Shown here piece after piece: positions 51,370 to 63,300 of a stretch of DNA of 64,000 nucleotides. This DNA is from Nereocystis luetkeana (Eukaryota > Sar > Phaeophyceae > Laminariales > Laminariaceae), in the NCBI GenBank assembly GCA_031213475.1, contig JARUPZ010000003.1:7060740-7124739 (forward strand). Direction: 5' to 3'. Both the position numbers and the translations under genes were made by a program. The first letter of the stretch is position 1. The number at the start of each line of letters is the position of its first letter. The notes below the pieces were generated by a model. It did no database searches. It worked only from the letters and a program-made list of their open reading frames with translations, and was not told the origin of the DNA.

Positions 51370-54300
51370 GAGGCATGGCTTCTTTGTTTTGTTCGTTTTT
51401 GCTGCCGTTCGCTGCCGTTGGTTGGTGTTGCCGTCCGCCTGTAGTGTTCTGGTCGTTGCTTTTTCGAGTAAGACGCTGGGCCCGTGCGTTAGTTTCGAGG
51501 GAGAAGGTTTGGACGCCACGCCCTCGACCGGCTGAAGGTCACCCGTGATTCTTTCGGGAGAGATGTCTCGGCCGCGGTCTTGTTTTGTCGATGTCCCCCT
51601 CCCACCTGAAAATCGAGGAAGAGGAAGGTCATGGTTGCTGCGTTTCGTTGCACATTTCTGCCACGTGCGAAGCAAGACGGGCGGAGGGGGGAAATTTGGT
51701 TCGTGCTTGTTGGGACACTTCGTTCGCGTGTACTGTCATTAATATACATGGGGGTATTAACTCAACGAAACTTGAGCTTGCCCTTAATATTGGCGTTCGA
51801 ATTGGTCTTCGCCCTCACCTCGACCTGGGCATCTGACATCGACCGTGTCCTTGATGTTGAAGTTGACGTAAGTATGTGCCTTGACCTTGACCTGGACCCT
51901 GACCGACAGTAAGCATTGCACGCCCCGGACAGGTCATCGCTTCCCACCGTTCGTCATCTACCTTTTGCCCTTCAAGGCAGATAATGTTCCAGACAATGTG
52001 TTATGTACAGTAGCCCATGTGGCCTGGTGAGACCCGCACAATCCGCACTATCTAGCATGTGCCCTGGGTTGGATCTGCCCTACAAGGCAGATTCTGCACC
52101 GCCTTTCTCAGCGGCAGGTGAAGACCTCGATCATCTGGACTGCAGATTAAACAGATCACGATCTGCCCTCGTAATGTGTGCATTACCGTCCTCAACTCTG
52201 ACCTTGACCTCGACCTTGGCCTTGACACTAACATTGTCCTCAAACTCGATCTCGGCCTTGCCCGCCGTGACTTTTATTTTTTGTGGTGCGGGCCTTCAAT
52301 CTTCTCCTCGGCCTTTGCCTTCACTTTGCCGTGACTCTCACGCTATGTCTCCTGTGGCAGCAACAAGGAGGAGCGGGAGGAGGGGGGAACGCCCGACATC
52401 ATGGGCTCCATCCGCCTGGGGCTGGCGGTACAGATGAAGGAGAGCTTGGGGAGGCGGGCCGTACTGGTGAGCGTCGCCGCCGCCGCACGCGCCCTCCATA
52501 TTCGGTGCTTTTTCGCACACCCCTGTGCTCTGTTCCTCACACCGCCCCTCCTTATCGCTGTTGGGCGGCGAAAAGGCGGGAGCCAGGGGGCGCTTCGCAG
52601 GGTGTACCGGTACGCTTGGTAGGGGTGCAATTGGCGTGATATGCGATATTTTTATCTGAGTACTCGACATTGGATATTGAGAAAGGGCTGAGAAAATACG
52701 GGCGGCAAACATGTAAGTGTCGGACAGAATAGACGTTGCCGTGACACTGAACTGTGAGTTTTGCACTTACGGGGGTGTAACGGGGGGGTTGCTGTTATGC
52801 GGGTACCGGACAGGGGTGTGGTGGCATCTGTCTGCTAGAAAAGGCGCGCGTAGCATTGCCTTGGGCTGCATGTACGTGCACGAGGGGGAGGGGGGGGGCA
52901 GAAGAGGTAAATGTCCGCCTCGGCCGGCGGGCTCGCTCTGTGTTCGCGATGGATTTTTCGTTCGTCGGCACGGCGTTAGGGGGGGCGGGGGTGGAGTGCC
53001 GCACGTTGTCGATGAACTATCGAGACGGAGAGCGTCGAGGTTGCAAGGCCGAACCGACCGACAGCTGCCTGCCGCCCAACCGTGAACATCAATCCGGTGT
53101 GAGCGTCCCCGTGCGGTCGATGCTATCTTTCACGGGGAAGATGCTGCGACTCCCGGGAGAGTTTTCCACGTGTTACTTAGGCATCGTCCCAGGGGGGGGA
53201 GGGGGTGGGGGGGGACCTCCTTTCCTCCAGCATAAGCTTGAGCTCCAGCGCACCCCCGTTGTAGCCGATTCGCTGTTCGGGCGAGCCGTAGAGCTCTCCC
53301 CGAGATGTTACGAGCGCTTGCTTCAAGTGACCAGTACTGTTGTGTGCGCGTTCAGGAGAGGGAGGAGGCCCTGGCCGAGCTCGGACTGAACACACTGAGG
53401 GGTCATCAGGGAATCGTCGTCCTCGGCGACACAGGCAGGAAACGCCTCCCCATCTTCTCGTTCCTCGTCAGGAGTTCCAATGGACGGTGAGAGGCACACG
53501 CATGCTTCGCGGAGTATGTGGCGCAAGGCGCACGCAGACTCAAACACGGGCACGAATACCCACAAAAGCGGACCCAAACGCACCTACCAGGTATATATTT
53601 ACTTTTAATGGACACAAACACGAACAAACGAATACAACATTAACACTACTGGACCACGGGCATAAAACGCATGCCTTGCACCAGCTACCTGCCTACTTTC
53701 TTTGAAAAACACTCACGCGCGCACAGACAGTGCCTAAATCCCATGTATTTATATAGGCTCTCACGCACACACAGACAGACCAAAACACAACTATGCCAAA
53801 CAGACATAGCACTGACCGGAACAAAATGGAACCACCACCAAGGCACGCACGCTCGCCTCGCGCGCGCGCAGGCGGCTTCGCTGTGTGTAGCCTGACGCCG
53901 TCGAGTTTATCACGCCCACAACCGCGACGGGAAAATTCGGGTCTTGCTAGAGTGTCTCAACTCCCAAATGCCACTCGACTTTTCCATGTGTACGAGCTGG
54001 TCCCTCCGAGAGGATCACGGTGTTTTTATGTAGACGAGAACAGTTTGCACGTATATTGCATCCTCGCCACCCCCTCCCCCCCCCCCCCCTGGTGCAAGCA
54101 ATGTCTGCCTGGTCGGTGAAAACCCGACATGCTCCGTCCCGGCATTGCATGAGACCGAGTACATCTATCCTATCGAGTACACCCCCCCCCCCCCCCCCCC
54201 CCCCCCCCCGCTCTCCTCCCCATTTCCAGAGCCAACAACCCACTCATTCGCTGCTCCGTTGGGTGCGTTCTCTCCGCCAAGGTACCTCCACTACAACTTC

Positions 54301-54498
54301 GTCTGTGCGCTCTTGAACGACCTGTTCGGCGTGCAGTCCAGGGGGGGATGCCAGTGCGCCGGCCCCTACAGCCAGCGCCTCCTCGGAATGTCGCCCGAGG
54401 ACACGAGGGCGGTGGAGTCGGAGCTGCTCTGCAAGCACGAGCTGCTGAGGCCCGGGTTTTCTAGGTTCAGCCTGGCGTACATCAACTCCGACCAAGAG

Positions 54499-54545
<47 letters not shown>

Positions 54546-57500
54546 CCTTTTTTTTATAGATTTTATTCGTCCGGTCTTTCAGTTCCGCCCCAATGGTCCG
54601 GTCGAAGAGGTCGTGGTGCTCGGGATGCTCTTGGTTTTGGGGGTGTTGGCAGTGTTGTTGTTGTCGTTGTTGACTGTTGTGGTTGTTGTGAACTTGTTGC
54701 TGCGATTGGCGTTCTGGTTACTATTTTCGTTGTTTTTGATGTTACTGTGGTTGCGGTCGATGTCAATATCGGTGTTTGTTTGACTGCCGTTGCTGCGGGC
54801 GACCATCCTGCGATCACTGTGCAAGCCGGCATGCTGTTTGCTCCTGGGGGGGGGGGGGGGAGGGGGGCGGGACAGGGGGCATACTTGATGCTGAAGGGTT
54901 TTTTATGTTAGTCTTGCCGTTGCTGTTAGGTTTCGTCGGCGGCGTTTGGGGTTGTTAACGTTCTTGCTGGTGTTGTTGCTGTTCTCGCTGTTACTGCAGG
55001 CGAGAGGTACACCCTAGACGCGGAGCCAAAGCGTTGTTGATGTCAGCGCTGCCGTTGCTACTGTTTTTCGCCGCTAGTGTTGAGGCTCTTGCTCGCGTGG
55101 TTTGCTTAATGTTGCTGCTGCTCTTGTTCGTGCAGGCGAAGTACATCCTCGACGCGGTGCTGTTCGTGGCGGACCACGGGGCGTCGTTCCTGCCCCAGTA
55201 CCGCGTGAACTACAAGACCGGGGAGTGGAAGCACAGGACGAGGTTCACGCGCTTCCCGGAGCGAAGGTGAGGCGTTTTTGGTTTATTTCCGGTTTTTTTT
55301 TTTTCAATGTTTGTGCCTATCACTTCTCGTGCCACCCTGTGCACGTCCGCGTCTGTTCTCCGTCGTCCCCCTCCCCGCTTGCGTTTGGTCGCCCGCGTCG
55401 AATTCGTGGTCGCCGCCACCTGCCTGTTACTTTAGGTGGGGACCGTGGTCGGTGATCATCGACACACGGCGCACGCGTGCGCGCATCTCTGGATGCCAGC
55501 CACGGAGGCTGCACCCGAAGTGCCGCCCCTCGTCCGCCGCGCTACAGAGGTGCATCCATGGTTTGCATGGGTTTCAAGACGGAGCCACCCCCTGCCGCAG
55601 CAGTAGCAAGAGCCGGCTCGCGCCTTCGTATTTTCTTCCCCTCCTTCCTCTCCGCTATCTCTTCGTTTCCCCCATTTGTTCTCCCTGAACCACTCCTTCG
55701 TCTCGAAAGCGGTGGGTGGTCAATGGCCAAATAGGCAAGGCAAGCATAACATTAGTGTGCCCTTCCCGGTGGGTGCAAACCCGACATGCTCCTTCACGGC
55801 GTTGTAGGAATGCAATGGTCTGTGGTCATACATCTACGGCCATGCATGATATTGACTACCCCCCCCCCCCTCCTCCGTTTCTCTTGCTTGGCTCTCCCCT
55901 CCCCCTGATTTGTCTTTCCCTAGATGCCCATTTCCCCTCCTTCATATTGCCCGCCCCCCCCCCCTCCCCCTCCCTTCCCCTCCTTCCTCCCGCCTACCTC
56001 TCCACTCTTCCTCCCATCTATCTTGACGAAACTACCCCCTTTCCTCCTGACAACCCGCCAGCCTCCTCCCCTCCGCCCATAGGGCGTTGCTACCCTCCGC
56101 AGTGCCCCACAGTCGGTGGCAACACATCCCCTCTCCTCTCTTGCCCATCCCAACCCCAAAATAACACGAAACAGGTGGTTAGGGCACTGCAACTACGGCT
56201 TTCCCGCCTCGTCGGCGTCGAAACCCCAGGGTAAGGAGGATGCCCCAGTTCAGGGCTGGGCGGGACCGGGCGGGTTGGAGGCGCCGGGGAACACACCGGA
56301 GGCTCGGGAGGAGGGAGTGAGAGAGCGGGAGATGATGGAGGCAGTGTTCCAGGAGGCGTTCAAGCATCTAACGGCGGCTGATGCTGGGTCCCGCGAGGAG
56401 CGATGGCAAGGGTGAGCGAGGCTGTGTTTGTGCTGACGTGTTCGTTGTGTGGTGTGGTGTGTTGTGCTATGTTTTGTTGTTGGTGTTTTGTCGTGTCGTG
56501 TTGTGCTTTATTGTATGTGTTGTGTCGTGTTGTGAGGTGTTGTGTTGTGTTTTGTTGCGTGGTGTAGTGATTTGTTGAGTTGGCTTTGTTGTGTTTTAAT
56601 GAGAGGTAAGTTCTTTTTTCAATGTTGATATGTGCTCTCAGGCGCTGTGCCGCGTTGTGCTGTAAACCGTTGGGCTCGTCTGTGTTTTTGCTGTGCCATG
56701 TTGTGCTGTGGTGCTTTGTGTGTGGCTGCGTCGTGCTGTGCTAAGCTGTGCTGCGCTTGGATGCGCCGTGCCCTGCCTTACTGATCGGTAGTGCTGTTTG
56801 TGTTGGCGTCGCTGTTGGCGCTGATTTGAGTGCAAGCGTTTGCGCTTTCATTGGTGTTGGCGTTAGTGCCTGACCTTGGTAGGTTGGCCTATTTGTTTTT
56901 TGCACCAAGCGGCAACCAATCTCCACCCTCGATCGACAGCTTCGTTGGGCGAGAGGGAGACAACGAGAGTGTGGGACGGGTGTTTGGATGGAGCGGGTGT
57001 TTGGAGGTACGCAGTGGGGTGGCGGCGGCGAGGGAGGGAATTCGTGGTTGAGTGACGCGAAGCGTTCTGCTTGAAGGAGGTCTTACTTTTTGGAAGTTTG
57101 TGATTCGCGATTCGCGATCGGCGCAATGCACGAGTATGCCGCATGTGGTTGGGTGCTTTGGGCAGGGGACTGCGGGAAAACTATCGCTTGCGAGTGACGT
57201 CGTCGGCTCAATTCTAGGACGCGAGCCTTGAAAAGGGTGGCGCGTTTTTTCCTCGGAAGTTTCCCGCCGCCGGTTTGTCATGCTCAACCCTTTCGTCGTG
57301 CGCGTCGTCCCCTCCCACCCCCCCCTTCCCTCTCTTCTTGATATGTCGCACCCGCCCGCCAACCCCGTTCAACCGCTACAGCGCGGAAGACGTGCTGGGG
57401 GCCGAGGGGGAAGCCCTCCGTTGGTTTCCATACCCTTGGGAAGGCGGCAACGGCAGCAATCCCCGCGGAACCAGCGCGGCGAGACCCACAGACTCTTCGG

Positions 57501-60353
57501 CGGATACGCCTGGTGCAGACGTGTCGGGGGTGCCGTCGGCAGAGGGGGCGGAGCACGGGATGGACCCCTCGCCCCTTCCCGTGGATGAAGTGCCGTCCTC
57601 CTTTTCCTCGTCGCCCTCTCCGCCCTCCTCTGGCCGATGCATCATCAACCCGGCGGTCTATGGGCCCAGTGTCGAAGGAGCGGACGCTTCGGCGGCGTGC
57701 CCCGGTGCTCGAACGGGGGCTAGGCAACCAGAAGGGAGGGCGGTGCTACGCTCTTTGAACGAAGCGGCCACACTCGCCATCGCGGCGGGTGTTGCTCGTG
57801 CAGGTACTGCTGGTGCTGCTTTTTCCTCCATCGGTAAGAGCGTAGCTGCAGGCGAGGAGGCCGGTTCTCGCGTTGGGGAAAGGTTCAAGGAAGATGTGGG
57901 GGCGGTGGCGGAGACGAATAGCCCGGGCCCGGGCCGACCCGTTGGCGTAGGGAGAGAAAATGGGGAAGGTTTGGCGGTAGCGCCGGAGACGACCAGCCTT
58001 GTCGAGGGCGCGGGCGCGGTGAGGATGAAGGCTTCATCGAAGGTCAGTTACCGGTCGGACAGCGCTCTCGTGCGTGGCGGCAGAGGCTTCCGCGCAGTTG
58101 TGCACGACTGCCCCTCCCTTGTGCTCAGCTTTCCTTGCCCTTGTCCGGTCTCGCTATTGTTTTGTGTGTTTTCGCGCGGCGTGTTTGGTGTTGCCATCCG
58201 CATCCTTTTTTACCCTACCTCTACCCGTCCTCCCACGATTGGCTTATAGTGCGTCTCAGGGTTGAAAAACTAGGTATGCGTTTCGTCCTAGTACCCCCAC
58301 GTTCTCGCGGTTTACTTCCCCGGCGTTCCCTGCGTCTTTGCAGGTGATACGCGACTCATTCACGAGAACGACAAACGTTCCGTCACGCACGCACAAACTG
58401 TGGGCGAGAAACGTTCCCTCCTGAGAGCTCGAGGCAGCGGTAGCAGTAGTTGTCGCTGACATTTCAATCCATCGCGGCGGGTTAGCAGGGCCCTCCCTCA
58501 ACCACATTCGTGTTTTCTCTTTTGGCGCCTTCCCCCCCCCCCCCCCCCCCCGCCCCCCCTTATTTCTCTTCTTCTTGTGAGCAGAAGGAAACTACAGGTA
58601 AAATTCGAAAAATAGACGACAGCCACAAGTACCCGCTCCGCAGGAGCGGGCAGACGGGTTTTCTCGCAGAGGAGGGGGAGGCGGTTTTGTCGCCATCAGC
58701 CTCGGCGTCGCCGTCTTCCATCACCGACGCGGTCACCGTGGCAACTGGCAGCAGCAGCAACAGCAATGGGCACGGCGACGGAGGCAGCGGCAACATCAGC
58801 AGCAAACAGAAGGGGTACGAGGTACACATGGCGGCCTTGGGCAAGCTGGGTGCCGGGTCGGCTGGCTCGAGGTTGTTCCCGAAGCCGGGGAAGAAGATCT
58901 TGAGGGCTGTGGGCCAGGCGGTGCAGGCGAGTCCGTTGTTCTCTACTTACGGGGGACTATATTAAATAGAACCTACGGTACGCACACACAAACCTATACG
59001 TTTCGCCATTTTTACCAGCAATATTTGGTTCTATTTACTGTCGTCCCCCGTGATATATATATATATATATATTGTTCTGCGTTTCCCCCTTATTGTACGT
59101 ACTTACTTGTCGCCCACGACGTCGTCGTCGTCTTCCGAGCTCGGTTTGATGTTCGTTTCGTTGCTTGATTTTGTTTGGTGATTTTGGTCTATTTTGTTTG
59201 TCATTGGTGAGGCGTTTTTGTCCAGTACCGTTCACATGAAGGGGGTGTACTCCTCCCGTGGTCATACGACTGCTGCGGCCACGCATGGGACGAGTACACC
59301 CCTTCTCCCTACTCGCCCTTCCGCTTCCTCCTCGTGTCACCTCCCCTTCCTCTGTCGCCTCCCCCCCCCCCCTGTATAGTAAATGAAGGGGTTGGGTTGG
59401 CGTCGGTTGGCAACGACACCGTAAAACATGCCGCTCACTACTTGAGCTACAGCAGACAACCGGGGCACCGTTTTTGTTTCTTGTTGGCGGTCGATTGCAG
59501 CGGGCGATCGAGTGATAGATCACTTGTGCGGGCTGGAGAACCTTTGCTCTGCACGAGGGGAATAATCGCATCACGTATTTTTGTGGGGAGGCACCCATGA
59601 GGCAGTCACGTACTGCCCCACCCCCACTGCCGACTCTAGAAGTGGCCACACCGGAGATTACACTAACTCATTGAAGCTGTCATTCATATGCAAGTCCGCC
59701 TCACAAGCAGTTCTTGGTAGGATGCAGCTCACCCTTGATGCGACTCGCCGGACACCTCACGTTTTTCTTCGCGCTTGTTGCAAGCAATGCCTGCCTGGTC
59801 GGTGGAAAACCGACGTGCTCCGTCCCGGCATTGCAGGGGTGCGAGGGTCTGTGGTCATACGACTACGGCCATACATGATCTCGAGTACACACCACCCCCA
59901 ACCTCCCCTTCCTCGGTTTTGGCTTCTTTTTTTCCAGTTCGCCCCCTCCTTCCTATCCGCTTCGTTCCCCCCCTCGTAACATCTATTCACCGGGATATCC
60001 AAAAACGCTTCCGTTTGGACCTGTGCGAAACTCCTCACCTTTTGTCAACCCTTTTAGGACTGCAGTCCCGTTTTGGGGACAGACTGCTTAGAATTATATT
60101 GGAATGTCCCCAAAACGGGACTGCAGCTCCGAAGGAGTTAAAAGGGGCGCTGCTGACACGTTGTTTTCTCTTTCGGTCTCCGCGACGGAACGGGCATGGG
60201 CAGGGGTGGAAGATGATCGAGGAGGGTGACCGCCTGTGCCTGGGGTTGTCCGGTGGCAAGGACTCCATGACTCTGCTGCACGTGCTGCTGGACCTTCAGA
60301 AGCGAGCGCCGATTAAGTGAGCGAGCTCCGTATGTTGGTGGTCATTGTGGTGG

Positions 60354-60384
<31 letters not shown>

Positions 60385-63300
60385 GGTCATTGTGGTGGTG
60401 GTGTTGTTAGTGGTGGTGGTCGTGGTGGTGGTGGTGGCGATGGTGGTGTTGGCGTTGTATTTTTTGTTTTTGTTTCGCGAGAGGGTGGAGGGAGAAATGG
60501 ATGTCCGGGAGTGGCGGTGTCAACTCGTTCTGCTGCCCCCCCCCCCCCCGACGCGTGCTGCGACAGAGGTACTACCTTTTGCCTCGCAAGGCAAGCGAAG
60601 AACTCTAGGGCGTGGGATTGTTGATCGGAAAACGCCAGCGTAATATTGTCAAACATTGAGGTTTTCTCACTAATAGTATGGAGTCCCTCAGGCGAGGAGC
60701 GTCAAGAAAATAACATCATCGTAGAAAACGCCTCCACGCTTGAAAGAAAGACGCCCGCAGCATGCTGAATTGAAAACGGCATGTAGTGGCGTAAACGTTC
60801 GTGATGCGAACGTGCCGCAGCCCGGCGCTTGAAACACTGACTGACATCAACTGCGTCGTTTGTTTTTTGACGCAAATGATGGCAGCACTTACCCTACAGT
60901 AACCCGTCCTTGAAACTCGCCCATCGGTGAGATGAAAAAACAGATGGGTCTGTACTAGGTATATGTCAGCAAAATACCTGAACCCCTCTTGAGAGACGCA
61001 AGCGATGTGAAAAAGTAAAACGAGTGAAAAAGGTAAGCGTAAGTCCTTTACCGTATAACACGCGCCTGGTAAACCGTTTAGACAGATGTGACAGCAGAGC
61101 ACGGATCGGTCTTCCTTTTTTATCGCCCCATACAGTTCGCCCCCCCTTTCGGTAATGCCGCGGTGCCTCCCTCGATACTTGCGTCTTTCTTATCCCTTCA
61201 CCCCCTCGCCCCTCCCGAACCCCACTCCCCACCCCGCTTTCCGCCCCGGTCCGTCAGCTTCGAGCTGTCGTGCGCGACTGTGGACCCGCAGACGGCCTCG
61301 TTCGACCCGTCCCCCCTGATCCCCTACCTCGAACGCCTCGGCGTGAAGCTTCACTACCTCAGTTCTCCCATAATCGAGCTGGCCAAGACCTCCATGCAGG
61401 GGGACAGCCTGTGCGCATTCTGCGCTAGGTGAGAAGGAGGGTGTTTCTGCTGGGGGGGGAGTGTTGATCCTCGTAGTACTGCGGTCCCGGTTTGACGACA
61501 AAATACTTGGTTTTTGACTAGATTGTCCCCAGAACGAGACTGCAGTCCTAATAGGGCTATAGCTGGGTGTCCGGAAAACTTGGGGGCGAGGGGGTTCGAA
61601 ATTATGTTGTGAGCCTCGAGTTGATGAGTTGAGTCGTAGTTGAGTCGAGCGGAGTGGGGGTTGAGTTTTTCAGTTCGATTGGTTTTGAGCAACTTGGGTG
61701 GGGTAGTTGAAGTTGAAGTCAGAGTGAGTGCGGAGTTGTAGAGGTGATGGTAGGGTAGGTTGGAAGATGGGGGGGGGGGGGGTGAGGGATAGTCTGTTGG
61801 GGGGGAAGTAAGTTTGAGGAGGAGGAGAGGTAGAGGGGGAGGAGGGGTTGGGGGTGGGTGGTGCAACGAGCGGTGAGCAGGGGAGGCGCGGGGGGGGGTG
61901 GTGGTAACCTCGCACTGGTATGATGGGCGTTGTGGAGGTTGGGCGAACAGTGGGCCGCGGCTACGCGCGAGGCCCATGGTGCTGTGTCACTTGGGCTCCC
62001 GTGCCTCGGTTGGTTGCAGGGGATGGTGACTGTAGATAGTGATGCACCATGGTATGCTACATGTGTACAGCGAGAAATGGCGCCGAACTAGCGTCGAGTT
62101 AAACGAAGACACCCCCCCCCCCCCCCCCGACCTTTGAGCTCCCGTGCCTCGGTTGGTTGCAGGGGATGGTGACTGTAGATGGTGATGTATGCTACATGTG
62201 TACAGCGAGAAATGGCGCCGAACTAGCGTCGAGTTAAACGAACACAACGCCTCGCCCCCGCCCCCCCGCCCTCCTTTCTTCCTTCTGGCGGAGCCGCTGG
62301 CGTTGGCAATTGCCCCAGCGGAATTCTTTAGAGTTTTATTTGCCAAACAGATAGCGGAATATTTTGTTTGCTCTCAGCGCGTCAAAAGACAAGTGCAGTT
62401 TGCCCAATCTGTGTTACACATAGGTACGTCTATCACATGTACGATAGGCGTTGTGTAGTCGTCTCTGCTTCCCTTCCCGCCGGTGTGGAGGTACTTGTAC
62501 TCCGTGATGGTGGAGGTGATCATGTTGGTCGTCATCGTCTTCGTCGTCGTCGTTGCCGTCGTCGCTGCCGTCGTCGCTCTTGTTCGCACGGCCAGGATGA
62601 AGCGCGGGCTGCTGTACTCGTGCTGCCGCGAGCACGGCTACAACAAGCTCGTCCTGGCGCAGCACCTGGATGATCTTGCCGAGAGTTTCATCATGTCTGC
62701 GCTGCACAATGGCCAGGTGCTTCAATATACCCCCCCGCCCCCCTCACTCCCCCCGTGCCCCCTTCCCCCTTCTTTTCTCTCCACAGTACCCCCCTCAATC
62801 GTCCCGCCTGTTTCCTGCCCACCTCGCCCATCCCCCTTTTCTCTCTCACGCTATCAAGCATTCCATTGTGGGAAAACCCTGAAGGTATTTAGAGACGCGC
62901 CCCCTCTTCGCAACGGGGAGAGTCACTTTCATTCATCGGGGAGTTCCTATAGGAATATACTACTTGCAAGCATTGTCTGGCTGGTTGATATTTGCTGGCG
63001 CCTGACTAGTCGTAGTGCGTTTCGACGCATGCTCTAGGTCTCGGCAGTGCACGCGTACGTACGATCACAGCGGTCGTCGCGAGCTTGTTGTTTCAGTCGT
63101 CCAGGCATACTCCCGCCTCGGGACCTCGCCTTGGGACTTTGCCTCGAACAAGCCACCCCTTTTGCTTTTTTGGTTTTGCGCCGACTTTTATGCGATAACT
63201 TGGTTGACAAGTATCCCCCCGATCGCGACGATAAGTTCCCACCACCCATCCTTTTGACTTGACTTGCAATTCTCCCCACGAGCGCGACTTCAATGTGCCA

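Noticed and set aside
51082-51675. Long frames of poly-Gln, poly-Ala, poly-Cys and poly-Leu
   Set aside because: They are translations of the CTG and TTGGTG tracts in intron 5 in different frames.
55440-55550. An exon starting at GTGGGGACCG after TACTTTAG as exon 10
   Set aside because: It is in phase and begins with RW, but the protein after it does not fit the family, whereas 56175 gives [11 protein letters not shown] in the expected position.
58921-58924. GT donor at 58921 (GCG/GTGCAG) for exon 12
   Set aside because: It would remove two residues from a helix whose length matches E. coli TtcA exactly with the GC donor at 58927.
59845-59890. A 5S rRNA gene
   Set aside because: Only about 12 bases match the conserved 5S start; the rest of the molecule is missing. 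Kept only as a hint under the hairpin repeat family.
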